Assembly (NCBI RefSeq): GCF_004795855.1
Contig: NZ_CP039252.1
Span: forward strand, 682,001 to 746,000
Length of the DNA: 64,000 nt
From: Hydrogenophaga sp. PAMC20947
Lineage (GTDB): Bacteria; Pseudomonadota; Gammaproteobacteria; Burkholderiales; Burkholderiaceae_C
Direction: 5' to 3'
The notes under the pieces were generated by a model. It was not told where the DNA came from and did no database searches. It worked only from the letters and a program-made list of their open reading frames with translations. This document shows, one piece after another, positions 45,023 through 54,283 of the stretch; position 1 is the stretch's first letter; each line of letters starts with the position of its first letter. A program made the translations under genes and the position numbers.

Positions 45023-46594
45023 ATGACATCGACAGCGGGAATTGACTTGATGCGGGGACGTCCAACGCCCGCCATCGGCACGACCGAAGCCAAGCTTCAG
45101 CAGCGAAAACTGGATGCACTGCGCCGTGGTGTGCACCGCATCGCCGACGCATCAACACTGCCCTACGGCGTGCACGTCATTGGCGTTGGCGGCGCAGGCA
45201 CACGTGTGGTGGAGCAGATGCTGCGGGATGCCCCTGACGACTTGCTGGCGACCGACGGTTCACGCATCACTGCGCTCGCAATCGACATCGGCGATTGCAA
45301 TGGCGAGAGTGATGAAACACTGAGCCGCATACAGGGCATGGCGCAGCGCTTCCCTGCCGACCGGGCGCAAATCGAGACGGTGTCACTGCCGATGCCCCCG
45401 ATTGCCGAACTTCAGGACTCGCTCGGTCGGTATCGCGACTTCCTGAAACTTGAGTACCCGCTGTACCACTGGAATCCGGACTATCAGTCTTGGCTCGATG
45501 CCGACCAGGTGCTGCCAAAAGCGGGTGAGCGAGTGCCTCGCGCAGTAGCGAAGGCTGTCTACGGTCGAGCGTATTACGACGGCGACAGGCCGATGGCTGC
45601 GACGCTCCGCCGTTTTGCCAAGAGCGTGGAAGCGACGCAGGGCGATGTGGTGGTGTGCATCGTCTTCGGACTTGGCGGTGGAACGGGCAGTGGCATTGCG
45701 CTCGATCTGGCGCGCCATCTGTCAAATGGCATTTTTGGCCGCCGGGTGCTGGTTACCGGCATTGGCATTGCACCTTGCGATGGCGACCCCGACGGGCAAG
45801 CGGATGCCAACCTTTACCCGGTGCTCAATGAACTTGATTGCCTCTGCGACGAGACCAAGAATGTGGGTGTGGTTCGCTCTTGCGGTGACTTGTACAAGAA
45901 CCCCTTCACCGCGGGTTTTCTGATGGTGCCGCAGGAACCGGTGTGGCAAGGCGTGCATGACCTGGCGGCCACGCATCAGCGCGTAAACGAAGAACTGGCC
46001 GCGCTGTTGACGCTGCGCCATGGCGCCAACTTGTGGGAGGTCTTGCGCCTGTTGAACTGGGTGGCAGCACCATCAACACAACACTCGGCGGCGCGCACAC
46101 CCTGGGGAGCGCAGTGGATGCATCTGTGCGGTTTCGTCGATCTGTCGGGAGAACCGCTGTCGCTGGACCCGGAGCTTCCCGGACAACTCGGGCTATTGCC
46201 AGGCTACACACCCGAATTCATCGAATTGCGTGTGGCCCGTGCGGCGGATGCAAGCACCCAGGCACTGGCGACGGCCCTGCAATCGCTGTTCTCGCCCGAG
46301 GCCACACCGAATGCGGCTGAAGGTGGCCGAGAGGGCTCCGCCCAATTCACGCTGCCGCGTGTGGCCAAGACCGACCTGAGCTGGTTTTTCGCCGCCCGTG
46401 ACGCATACGAGGCAGCCACGCCACAGGCGCGATTGCTTGGCCATGCGCTGTTGCTTGAGCAGGGCGTGTTGCTGTGCGAACCCTCGACACGCTTTGAAGG
46501 CATGGCCGGGGCCGGCATAGGCGCGAGCCAGAACTGGGTCGCAGTGCCGTTCGCAGATCTGCGTGGCGAGTTCCCCACGGCTGACGCAGCCTAG
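45023..46594 (+). CDS. tubulin/FtsZ-like GTPase (Tubulin_2 type), first paralogue
   Basis: The product is 523 residues from ATG 45023, with GAGGAT upstream. The N-terminal nucleotide loop is VIGVGGAGTRVVEQML (about residue 52), and the tubulin signature appears as FGLGGGTGSGIALDLARHL (about residue 215). It then has DLYKNPFTAGFLMVPQE and the C-terminal CEPSTRFEGMAGAGIG, both paralleled in the second copy at 47087. Canonical FtsZ has about 390 residues and is located with cell-division genes, so this is a different family. Polymer formation is inferred from the fold; the function is unknown. It is the first gene of a cluster reaching 60120. Confidence 0.85.
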   Translation: MTSTAGIDLMRGRPTPAIGTTEAKLQQRKLDALRRGVHRIADASTLPYGVHVIGVGGAGTRVVEQMLRDAPDDLLATDGSRITALAIDIGDCNGESDETLSRIQGMAQRFPADRAQIETVSLPMPPIAELQDSLGRYRDFLKLEYPLYHWNPDYQSWLDADQVLPKAGERVPRAVAKAVYGRAYYDGDRPMAATLRRFAKSVEATQGDVVVCIVFGLGGGTGSGIALDLARHLSNGIFGRRVLVTGIGIAPCDGDPDGQADANLYPVLNELDCLCDETKNVGVVRSCGDLYKNPFTAGFLMVPQEPVWQGVHDLAATHQRVNEELAALLTLRHGANLWEVLRLLNWVAAPSTQHSAARTPWGAQWMHLCGFVDLSGEPLSLDPELPGQLGLLPGYTPEFIELRVARAADASTQALATALQSLFSPEATPNAAEGGREGSAQFTLPRVAKTDLSWFFAARDAYEAATPQARLLGHALLLEQGVLLCEPSTRFEGMAGAGIGASQNWVAVPFADLRGEFPTADAA

Positions 46595-46644
46595 ACCGCT
46601 GCAACCCGAATCCACACGGTTATTCATTTTTAAGGAGCACCAAC

Positions 46645-46971
46645 ATGCCACTCGACTGGTCAAAAGTTAAGGACAAATACGGCGATGGCTTCATGGTTCC
46701 GACCGTTGCTGGAGGCAAGTTTCTGAAAGTTGCGCGGGTCGATGACGAAGCGATCCACATCGAATCGCCGATCTGGACCGCAAAGCTGCACAGGGTCAAT
46801 CTCGAGAAAGGCGTGGCGCTGATTGAGGACGGCACGATTTCCCGCGACCCAGGCCTGTTCGTCGAAGACTACATGCTGTACGTGGCCAATGAGCGTGCCA
46901 CCTCGGTCGCGCACGTCTTGCGGGATCTCGACTTTCTCGACTACACCGAAACATTCTCCGTTCGCTGTTGA
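46645..46971 (+). CDS. conserved-looking small protein between the tubulin-like genes
   Basis: The 108-residue acidic protein (MPLDWSKVKDKYGDGFMVPTVAGGKFLKVARVDDEAIHIES) has a clear ribosome site (AAGGAG) before ATG 46645. No signal peptide, membrane span or known domain is seen. It lies 50 bp after one tubulin-like gene and 115 bp before the other, so it is probably a partner or regulator of those GTPases; this is inference from position. Confidence 0.75.
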   Translation: MPLDWSKVKDKYGDGFMVPTVAGGKFLKVARVDDEAIHIESPIWTAKLHRVNLEKGVALIEDGTISRDPGLFVEDYMLYVANERATSVAHVLRDLDFLDYTETFSVRC

Positions 46972-47086
46972 ACCACACGATGGATCACCGACGCGCGAAG
47001 TTCTCCAGTTACGACCTGCAAATCACCATCCCACCGGGGCGTCCGCCCTTTCTTCACCGCAACCCACTAAACGATCGGAGTAAGTC

Positions 47087-48775
47087 ATGAGCTCTTCCCT
47101 TTACAACAGTGCCACTGGCGTGCAGGCGCCACACTGTCTGCATGCTATCGGCATCGGCCGCACAGGCATGGCCTATATAGAAGCGTTGTTACGAACAGGC
47201 GAAATCGAAGACCTGTTGACGGACCCGCGCGCGACCTTCGCTGCCATGGTGGTCGACATCGGCGATCAGGACATGGGCATCGTCACTGACTACGCCAACT
47301 CGTTCAAGAAACGTCTGGAATCGCGTGGCATCCCGGCCGAGCGCTTCCAGTTTCAGGCGATCGCGATGCCGGTGCCGGAGCGAGACGAATTTTTCGAAGG
47401 CATGAACCGCACCCGTGAGTTTCTGAAGATCGAATACCCGCGTTACTACTGGAACCCGAACTTCGAGTCGTATGTGCCGCACAAGTACGAATTGCCGAAG
47501 GCCGGCAACCATTTCCCGCGCGCGGTGGCCAAGGGCATCTACGCCAACGCCTATTACGCTGGTGAGCGGCCGATGGACGTTGCCTTGCGCAACTTTGTCG
47601 ACCAGGTCGAGGCGGCGACCCTGCCTTCCATGGTGATGGTTTGCTTCGGCATGGCAGGCGGCACCGGCAGCGGCATGGTGGTTGACCTCGCACGCCACCT
47701 GTCGAACGTCAAGCTCGGCCGACGCATTCCGGTCATTGGTGTGGGTCAGCTCAGCCACAGCGGCGATCCAGCCGAATACCACAACAACGCTACGCAATAC
47801 ACGACGCTGAACGACCTCGACTGCATGCTCGATGACGACAAGAATGCCGGCGTCACGACAGTCTGGGGTGACCTGTACCGCAGCCCGTTCACCGGCGGAT
47901 TTTTTGTCGTCAACCCTGAGCAGAGCTGGCAGCGCCTGACCGCTTACACCAAGACCGGTGAGAAGGAGGTCCGGCAGAACTTCAAGCAGATGGTGACCAA
48001 CCGATTCACTGCCGACTCTTTCATGCGTTTTGCCGTTCTCGACAGCGGTCGGGTGCTGTTCAAGGCGATGCGTCCGGCTGGCTTCACCGGTGCACCGCAC
48101 GAAACCCTCTCGGCGAAATCACGCAACTGGACGCTGTTCGACGTCGCCAAACTGACCCACCCTGGCGTGCAGGTTCTGCCGGGCGAAGCGGGTTCGAAGT
48201 GGGATGCTGTGCTTGCTCAGTGGATTGACTTCGTGCCCAAGTACAGCGGCCTGAGGGACGGATTCCAGACCGACTATGCCGAGGTTCATGTGTACGCCTC
48301 GCGCGACATGGGTTTCGACCTGATCAGCAAGGGCATGAGAGACCTGGTCACCAAGCAGTACCTGCTGGAAGGTGACTCGACCTACCAGACCGAGAACCAT
48401 GAGTTCTTCGACGCTCTGACGGCCTACGCCATCGCCATCCTCCCGGGCGTGGCAAAAACCGACCTGAATGCGTTCTGGGAATCCCAGAAGACCTACGACA
48501 AGATGACCTGGGAAGACAAGCTCAACGAGCACGCCTGGTTGATCGATATCGGACCGATGTTGTCCGAGCCAGCCATCCGCTTCGAAGGCATGGCCGGCGA
48601 GTGCATCTGGGGTTGCGCGTGCTGGGTCGTGGTGCCTTACGACCAGCTCCGTGGTGACAAGTTGCCGCCACCGAACCGCAAGGTGATTCTGGAGGAGGCC
48701 ATCGACATGATGACCAAGACCGTGGTCAAGACACCGGGCGGTGACGCGAAGAAGCTCGCCAAGGCGCACGCTTAA
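47087..48775 (+). CDS. tubulin/FtsZ-like GTPase (Tubulin_2 type), second paralogue
   Basis: The 562-residue protein is parallel to that at 45023: AIGIGRTGMAYIEALL at the nucleotide loop, CFGMAGGTGSGMVVDLARHLSN as the tubulin signature, WGDLYRSPFTGGFFVVNPEQSW, and the C-terminal AIRFEGMAGECIWGCACWVVVPYDQLRG. The first glycine loop is altered (GRTG in place of GGAG), so the two paralogues may differ in GTP binding or form an alpha/beta-like pair. GGAG lies before ATG 47087. Confidence 0.85.
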   Translation: MSSSLYNSATGVQAPHCLHAIGIGRTGMAYIEALLRTGEIEDLLTDPRATFAAMVVDIGDQDMGIVTDYANSFKKRLESRGIPAERFQFQAIAMPVPERDEFFEGMNRTREFLKIEYPRYYWNPNFESYVPHKYELPKAGNHFPRAVAKGIYANAYYAGERPMDVALRNFVDQVEAATLPSMVMVCFGMAGGTGSGMVVDLARHLSNVKLGRRIPVIGVGQLSHSGDPAEYHNNATQYTTLNDLDCMLDDDKNAGVTTVWGDLYRSPFTGGFFVVNPEQSWQRLTAYTKTGEKEVRQNFKQMVTNRFTADSFMRFAVLDSGRVLFKAMRPAGFTGAPHETLSAKSRNWTLFDVAKLTHPGVQVLPGEAGSKWDAVLAQWIDFVPKYSGLRDGFQTDYAEVHVYASRDMGFDLISKGMRDLVTKQYLLEGDSTYQTENHEFFDALTAYAIAILPGVAKTDLNAFWESQKTYDKMTWEDKLNEHAWLIDIGPMLSEPAIRFEGMAGECIWGCACWVVVPYDQLRGDKLPPPNRKVILEEAIDMMTKTVVKTPGGDAKKLAKAHA

Positions 48776-48796
48776 GCGGGCTGGGTGTCAAGGGGT

Positions 48797-48824
48797 TGGG
48801 CGACCCATGTGTGTGGGTCGCCCA
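48797..48824 (+). other. strong intercistronic RNA hairpin
   Basis: The 11-bp perfect stem TGGGCGACCCA (48797-48807) with TGGGTCGCCCA (48814-48824) has a 6-base TGTGTG loop, between the second tubulin-like gene and cbbQ. With no T run, it is more likely an mRNA processing/stability hairpin than a terminator. Confidence 0.6.
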
Positions 48825-48873
48825 GGCCCGATATTTACTTTCGTGCAAACAGAGTTTTTTGATTGGTAGTCCC

Positions 48874-49689
48874 ATGGATGACGCGATTCGCCCGTACCTG
48901 ATCGACAGTGAACCGTACTACCGCGCTGCGGGCAGTGAGGTGGCATTGTTCGAGGCAGCCTGCTCGCGTGGCCTGCCAATGATGCTGAAAGGCCCTACTG
49001 GCTGTGGCAAGACTCGCTTTGTCGAGCACATGGCCTGGCGGCTGAAGCTGCCATTGATCACGATTGCCTGCAACGAAGACATGACCGCGTCTGACCTGGT
49101 CGGTCGTTTTCTGCTCGATGCGCAAGGCACCGTCTGGCACGACGGTCCGCTCACGTTGGCCGTGAGGTATGGCGCAATGTGTTACCTGGACGAGTTCGTC
49201 GAGGCGCGCCAGGACACCACCGTGGTGATCCACCCATTGACCGACGACCGTCGCCTGCTGCCGCTGGACAGGCGTGGCGAGGCGGTGCGGGCTCACCCTG
49301 ACTTCCGACTGGTTGTTTCCTATAACCCTGGCTATCAGAGCGCAGCCAAGGATATGAAGCCCTCGACCAAACAGCGCTTCGGCGCGATCGACTTCGACTT
49401 CCCCGCAGCTGACGTCGAGACCGAAGTGGTGGTGCACGAGGGGGGCGTACCGCACGATACGGCGGCCAAGCTGGTTGCCGTCGCGCAGCAATCGCGCGCA
49501 CTGCGTGGGCGTGGGCTTGATGAGGGCATCTCTACGCGCATGCTGATTCACGCCGCACACCTGATCGCTGAACATATCGACGTGCACGACGCGTGCCGTT
49601 TGGCGATGGCCGCGCCCGTAACCGACGACCGCGACCTGATGGCGGCTCTCAACGGCTTCGTCGAAGCCCAGTTCGGGCCGAAAGCCTGA
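48874..49689 (+). CDS. CbbQ/NirQ/NorQ-family MoxR AAA+ ATPase, copy 1
   Basis: The product is 271 residues from ATG 48874. Walker A is GPTGCGKTRFVE, the Walker B region is GAMCYLDEFVEARQDTT, then LVVSYNPGYQS and the C-terminal DEGISTRMLIHAAHLI, all standard for CbbQ/NorQ. These hexameric ATPases act with a VWA-domain partner (CbbO/NorD) to insert metals into, or remodel, a target enzyme such as Rubisco or NO reductase. The VWA partner overlaps by one base at the stop codon. The target here is unknown; no Rubisco or NO reductase gene is nearby. Confidence 0.93.
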   Translation: MDDAIRPYLIDSEPYYRAAGSEVALFEAACSRGLPMMLKGPTGCGKTRFVEHMAWRLKLPLITIACNEDMTASDLVGRFLLDAQGTVWHDGPLTLAVRYGAMCYLDEFVEARQDTTVVIHPLTDDRRLLPLDRRGEAVRAHPDFRLVVSYNPGYQSAAKDMKPSTKQRFGAIDFDFPAADVETEVVVHEGGVPHDTAAKLVAVAQQSRALRGRGLDEGISTRMLIHAAHLIAEHIDVHDACRLAMAAPVTDDRDLMAALNGFVEAQFGPKA

Positions 49690-51716
49690 TGAACACCTCC
49701 GCAGCTCCATCGACCCCACCGTTGGCGCGGCGACTGGCCGTGTTGCGTGGTATCGACGAAGCGATCCACACTGCGCTGCGCGCTGTTCTGCCGGCGCTCG
49801 CGGAGCACGCCGACGAAGATGAGCTGGAAGCCTTGGTCGATCTGCTGTGCCAGACCGGTACCGAAGAGCCCGCTGGCACGCTGGCGTTGATCGCGCGCCT
49901 TGATGGACTGGTGCCAGATCCCGTGAGCGTAACGGCGCTGCGTCGATGGGCCTTTGACGGCTTGCAGCGCCACAGCACCTCGCCGGCCAAGCGGCTGCAG
50001 CATTTTGAGACCGGTGACCCATTGAGCTTTGCCGATCCGGGTGCCCAGAGCGATGCCGATCACATTCTTGCCCGCCGCGCGGCACTGCAGCACTACCTTG
50101 CCGGTTTCGGTTTCCCGGATTTCCGGCTCGAATTGCATGCACCGCAGCGCGGACAGGCGGCGCCAACGCGGGTGACCGTGGGCGATGATGTGCTGCTGGT
50201 GCCGAGGCGCTGGTCTGGTGTCGGCGAAGGGGGTGTCGACACACGAGATCGGCTCTACCGCGCCGCCATGGCGCATGCCGCAGCACACTTGCAGTATTCG
50301 CCACGCCAGAGGCCTGCTGGCAATCGACACCCGATGCTTCTGGCGATGCTGGCACTCATTGAAGACGCGCGTGTCGAACGACTGATGCTGCGTCAATACC
50401 CGGGCCTCCACGCGCTGTGGGGCGAATTCCATGTGGCGACCCGCCTCAGCGTCGGCTTTGATTTGAACGGGCTGGCCGCAAGGCTGGCACATGCATTGCA
50501 CGAACCAGCGTATGCCGACAGCAACCCCTGGGTGCTGCTGGGACGGCAGATGTTCGAAGAGGCTGCGGCCGACCTGCACGACGTTGCTGCATTTGCACCC
50601 ATCGGCCGGCGCCTGGCGGTCGAGTGCACGAAGATGCGACTGCCATTCGACGCCGAGCGCTACCGCGTTGTGCCGGCCTACCGCGATGACAACGCCCTGC
50701 TGTGGAACCTCAATGCGTTGGAATCAGACGACGAAGTCAATAGCTTGGAGCGCGAACTCCTGGCGTCGCGTGAACCACAGAAAGAACCATTGGATCCGCT
50801 GCTCACCGTCGAGATCGACGTGCGTCGGCGGCGGCAACACCCGGAGTGGGACTACAAGCTTGAAATGCTGCGCGAAGACTGGGCGACCGTCATCGAGGCG
50901 GCCGTGCCGAACCCACGCGAATCCTCGCGACGCCATTCGACCGCGTCCGCACGCCGCAGCCCGCTTCGCTTCAATGCACTGGCACACATACCGGATCGAT
51001 CCGTGCGACTGAAGCGCCTGCACGAGGGCGATGAGCTCGATCTCGATGCAACCGTCGACAGCTTTGTGCAGCGCGCTGGCGGACTGACACCCGACCCGCG
51101 CATTTTCATGCGCCATGGTCGCCGGCGCAGGTCGACCGCCATCGTGCTGTTGATGGACTTGTCCGTATCCACCACGCGCTTCGTACCCGGCAGCTTCACC
51201 AGTGTGCTCGATATCGAGAAGCGCGCTGCAACATTGGTGGCCGGGTCGCTGGATGCCTCGCGCGACCGTGTCGCGGTGCATGGCTTCTCGTCGAATGGGC
51301 GTCAAGAAGTGCATTACGTCCGAATCAAAGATTTCGACGAGCCGTTCGGTCCTGCGCAGCAAGCGCAGTTGAAAGCGCAAGAGGGCCGCTTGTCTACCCG
51401 CATGGGCGCGGCCTTGCGCCATGCGAGCGAGGCACTGGCAGCCGAGACAGCCGAGCGCAAGTTGATCCTGTTGCTGACCGATGGCGAGCCGTCGGATATC
51501 GATGTTTTCGAGGATGACTATCTGGTTGAAGACGCGCGCCACGCCGTCGCTACCGCCTCTGCCAGTGGCGTCGAAACGTTTTGCCTGACGCTGGATCGAC
51601 AGGCCGACGGCTATGTGCGGCGCATCTTTGGTGGGCGCAATTACCTGATTGCCGACCAGGCCGCAACCTATTCCGATGCCGCCGGCCAGGCACTGGCCAA
51701 ACTGATTGCGCAATGA
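49689..51716 (+). CDS. CbbO/NorD-family VWA protein, copy 1
   Basis: The product is 675 residues from ATG 49689, overlapping the cbbQ stop. The C-terminal von Willebrand A domain has an intact metal-ion-dependent adhesion site, beginning LLMDLSVSTT (DxSxS) with the later LLTDGEPSDIDVFE. The N-terminal part is helical and contains ALIEDARVERLMLRQYPGL, typical of NorD/CbbO. It pairs with the AAA+ protein before it. A similar pair follows at 55391-58256. Confidence 0.92.
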   Translation: MNTSAAPSTPPLARRLAVLRGIDEAIHTALRAVLPALAEHADEDELEALVDLLCQTGTEEPAGTLALIARLDGLVPDPVSVTALRRWAFDGLQRHSTSPAKRLQHFETGDPLSFADPGAQSDADHILARRAALQHYLAGFGFPDFRLELHAPQRGQAAPTRVTVGDDVLLVPRRWSGVGEGGVDTRDRLYRAAMAHAAAHLQYSPRQRPAGNRHPMLLAMLALIEDARVERLMLRQYPGLHALWGEFHVATRLSVGFDLNGLAARLAHALHEPAYADSNPWVLLGRQMFEEAAADLHDVAAFAPIGRRLAVECTKMRLPFDAERYRVVPAYRDDNALLWNLNALESDDEVNSLERELLASREPQKEPLDPLLTVEIDVRRRRQHPEWDYKLEMLREDWATVIEAAVPNPRESSRRHSTASARRSPLRFNALAHIPDRSVRLKRLHEGDELDLDATVDSFVQRAGGLTPDPRIFMRHGRRRRSTAIVLLMDLSVSTTRFVPGSFTSVLDIEKRAATLVAGSLDASRDRVAVHGFSSNGRQEVHYVRIKDFDEPFGPAQQAQLKAQEGRLSTRMGAALRHASEALAAETAERKLILLLTDGEPSDIDVFEDDYLVEDARHAVATASASGVETFCLTLDRQADGYVRRIFGGRNYLIADQAATYSDAAGQALAKLIAQ

Positions 51717-51717
51717 C

Positions 51718-52197
51718 ATGACCTCTGACACTTCCAACAACGCCGAGAATGCCGCCACCATGGGCGTCGGTACGCCTCAGGACTGTGCAGCGGCACCGGC
51801 CACCTTGTTCGTCTGCATCACTTGCCGCATGTCGCTCGAGCCTGGCGTTTCAGCGACGATGACCACCGACGGCCGAGAGCTGTTTGATCTGGTCGGCCTT
51901 CTGCACAACACACACCCTGCTGCCGACCAGGTGATGGTGCGGTCGGTCGAATGCCTTGGCAGCTGCGACCAAGGCTGCACGGCAGGCATCGGCGCGCCCG
52001 GGAAGTTCGCCTACCTGCTCGGTGGTCTTGAACCCACACGCGAACACGCCGCCGCCATTCTCGATTGCGCGCTGCTGCTGGGTCAGCAGTCTGGTTCTGT
52101 GCTTGGTCGTCTCCAACGACCACCCTTGCTGCGAAACCGCCTGCTGGGCCGTATGCCGCCCTTACCTTTGTCCAACCCGAGGAACACCGCACCATGA
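51718..52197 (+). CDS. DUF1636 metal-binding (thioredoxin-like ferredoxin) protein
   Basis: The 159-residue protein has a CITC motif near residue 35 and CLGSCDQGC near residue 85, the cysteine pattern of DUF1636, a 2Fe-2S-ferredoxin-like fold often encoded beside CobW and cobalt genes. The C-terminal 30 residues are low-complexity. It overlaps the CobW gene by 4 bp (ATGA). ATG 51718 is used, immediately after the VWA gene. A role in metal trafficking for the cluster is inferred. Confidence 0.82.
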   Translation: MTSDTSNNAENAATMGVGTPQDCAAAPATLFVCITCRMSLEPGVSATMTTDGRELFDLVGLLHNTHPAADQVMVRSVECLGSCDQGCTAGIGAPGKFAYLLGGLEPTREHAAAILDCALLLGQQSGSVLGRLQRPPLLRNRLLGRMPPLPLSNPRNTAP

Positions 52198-53174
52198 ATA
52201 CTTCAACACCCAATACCAAGATACCGGTCACCGTGATCACCGGCTTTCTCGGCTCGGGCAAGACCACCGTGCTCAACCATGTGCTGAGCGAGCAGCATGG
52301 TCGCAAGGTGGCTGTGATCGTCAACGAGTTCGGCGAGGTCAGCATCGATGGTCAACTGATCGTCAAAGACGAAAACGAGGAGCTCATCGAATTCAACAAT
52401 GGCTGCCTGTGCTGCACCGTACGCGGTGATCTGGTGGAGACCATCAACAAACTGCTGCAGCGCGCCGATAGGCTGGATGCGATTCTGATTGAAACCACGG
52501 GACTGGCGGATCCGGCCCCGGTGGCGTCAACCTTCTTCGTGGCCGACGGGGTGCGCGAAGGCACACGGCTCGACTCCTTCGTCACCGTTGTCGATGCCGT
52601 GAACATCGAGCAGAACCTCGAACAAAGCCACGAAGCACAGGAGCAGGTCGCGTTTGCCGACATCATCCTCGTCAACAAGAGTGACCTGGTGTCGGACGAA
52701 GCCATCGCGGCAATAGAACGCCGTATACGGTTGCTCAATCCGCTGGCGCGCATGCACCGTACGGAGCAAGGCGTGGTCGACCTGGCGAAGATCCTTGACA
52801 CCAACGCCTTCCAGCTTGAGGCCAAGCTACAGGTGGACCCCACGTTCCTGAGCGACCTCGATCACGAGCACGATGAGGCCGTGACTTCCATCGTGCTGCG
52901 CGAGCCGCAACCGATAGACATGAACCGTTTCATGGCCTGGATCACACCGCTGCTGCAAGAGCAGGGTGGCGATCTACTGCGCACCAAGGGGGTGTTCAAT
53001 GCCCAGGGCTTCAACCAGCGCATTGTCTTCCAGAGTGTTCGCATGCTCACCACGATGAGCCGCTTTACCGACTGGGAGCCGAGCGAGACGCGCGGCACCG
53101 AATACGTTGTGATCGGCCGCAATCTCGATCGCGATGCCTTGCAAGCAGGCCTCACTGCCTGTCTCGTTCGCTGA
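52194..53174 (+). CDS. CobW/COG0523-family GTP-dependent metallochaperone
   Basis: The product is 326 residues from ATG 52194. Walker [10 protein letters not shown], the metal motif [13 protein letters not shown], and the GTP specificity motif NKSD are all in place. The C-terminal CobW domain includes [13 protein letters not shown]0523 proteins deliver Zn, Co, Ni or Fe to enzymes at GTP cost. Placement between a DUF1636 protein and a NiCoT permease points to cobalt or nickel. The frame is open upstream to 52065, but the ATGA overlap decides the start. Confidence 0.93.
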   Translation: MNTSTPNTKIPVTVITGFLGSGKTTVLNHVLSEQHGRKVAVIVNEFGEVSIDGQLIVKDENEELIEFNNGCLCCTVRGDLVETINKLLQRADRLDAILIETTGLADPAPVASTFFVADGVREGTRLDSFVTVVDAVNIEQNLEQSHEAQEQVAFADIILVNKSDLVSDEAIAAIERRIRLLNPLARMHRTEQGVVDLAKILDTNAFQLEAKLQVDPTFLSDLDHEHDEAVTSIVLREPQPIDMNRFMAWITPLLQEQGGDLLRTKGVFNAQGFNQRIVFQSVRMLTTMSRFTDWEPSETRGTEYVVIGRNLDRDALQAGLTACLVR

Positions 53175-53201
53175 AATCGTCAATCAACTCGAAAGGTAAC
53201 C

Positions 53202-54002
53202 ATGAACGCCGATCTCATTTCATTCTCCGGCATCGTGTTGATGTTTGTGCTTGGCCTGCGGCACGGGCTTGACCCGGATCACATCGCCTGCATTGACGGA
53301 CTGACATGGAGCACGCTGGACAACAATCAAAAGCTTGCGCCCTGGGTTGGTACCCTGTTCGCCCTCGGTCATGGACTGCTCGTCACGGCTATCGCCGTGG
53401 GCGTCAATCAGCTCAGCCGTGGCATCCATGTGCCCGATACCGTTGTCACGGTTTTCGGGTGGGTTCCCACCTTGCTGCTGTTGCTGGTGGGCACGCTCAA
53501 TCTGCGCCAACTGCTGATTCCTGGCCAAGCCTATCAGCCAACCGGCTGGAAGATGCGACTCATCCCGCGCAGGCTGCGCAACAAGTCGAACCCTCTGGCG
53601 ATCGTGCTCATTGGCGTCCTGTTCGCCTCCGTATTCGACACCGCCACCCAGGCATCGGCCTGGGGTTATGTTGCAACCAACAACGGCGGAATTCAGGCAG
53701 CCATGGGCGCGGGGCTGGTGTTCACGCTGGGCATGATCATCACCGACACGGTGGACGGACGCCTGTTGTGCCACATCGTTCGGCGAGCCGACGGCGAAGC
53801 TGCCGGCCGGCGCTATCGGCGCACCCTCGGCTGGCTGATCGTCGCACTCTCGTACAGCGTGGCTGCTTACAACATCGGCAAGGAAATCGTGCCCGCAATC
53901 GAACTCGGCGAGTTCGGCTACTCGATGGCCGGTGCTTTGCTGCTCGCTGTCGTGTTCGTGATGTGGGCCTGGACCTATCGAAGCAGACTGAAATTCGTCT
54001 GA
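53202..54002 (+). CDS. NiCoT-family nickel/cobalt permease
   Basis: The 266-residue inner-membrane transporter has the family signature LRHGLDPDHIACIDG in helix 2. LFALGHGLLV, LFASVFDTATQASAWG and GMIITDTVDGRLL follow, with about seven or eight spans. NixA/HoxN/NhlF-type carriers import Ni2+ or Co2+. Cobalt-selective members are known beside cobalt nitrile hydratase genes, and an amidase follows here, but no nitrile hydratase genes are present in the window. No riboswitch is seen upstream. Confidence 0.92.
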   Translation: MNADLISFSGIVLMFVLGLRHGLDPDHIACIDGLTWSTLDNNQKLAPWVGTLFALGHGLLVTAIAVGVNQLSRGIHVPDTVVTVFGWVPTLLLLLVGTLNLRQLLIPGQAYQPTGWKMRLIPRRLRNKSNPLAIVLIGVLFASVFDTATQASAWGYVATNNGGIQAAMGAGLVFTLGMIITDTVDGRLLCHIVRRADGEAAGRRYRRTLGWLIVALSYSVAAYNIGKEIVPAIELGEFGYSMAGALLLAVVFVMWAWTYRSRLKFV

Positions 54003-54042
54003 TCTGACGACAGCTGACCCAATCCAATCACCGGAGAACGTC

Positions 54043-54229
54043 ATGAACATCAAGCAAGGCGACTACATCTCGGACGTGCCTTCCAGGCGATGCGTTGCGG
54101 CGGATCTCGTCAAGGGCGAAAGGGTGGCCGTGTTTGGCCTGACCGCCGGTCAGTCCGCATTTTTTTGAGGTGATCGATCGTTCCGGCATGGCACGGGCGG
54201 TCGGCATACGCAATACGGAATTTGAGTGA
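54043..54229 (+). pseudogene. small ORF interrupted at a T7 run
   Basis: ATG 54043 (MNIKQGDYISDVPSRRCV) is preceded by CGGAG and reads 41 codons to a TGA at 54168-54170. Skipping one T of the T7 tract (54160-54166) lets the frame continue as AFFEVIDRSGMARAVGIRNTEFE to a natural stop, about 62 codons in all. The homopolymer makes a real frameshift, polymerase slippage or a sequencing error all possible. The product is unrecognised; it precedes amiE by about 55 bp. Confidence 0.5.
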
Positions 54230-54283
54230 GTCCGTTCATTCCTGACCGTCGAGGCAGGGTTTTAATCAAACTAGGAGTAAGTA

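Noticed and set aside
53175..53201. Cobalamin or Ni/Co riboswitch before the NiCoT gene
   Set aside because: The gap to CobW is only 27 bp and no riboswitch-sized structured region exists.
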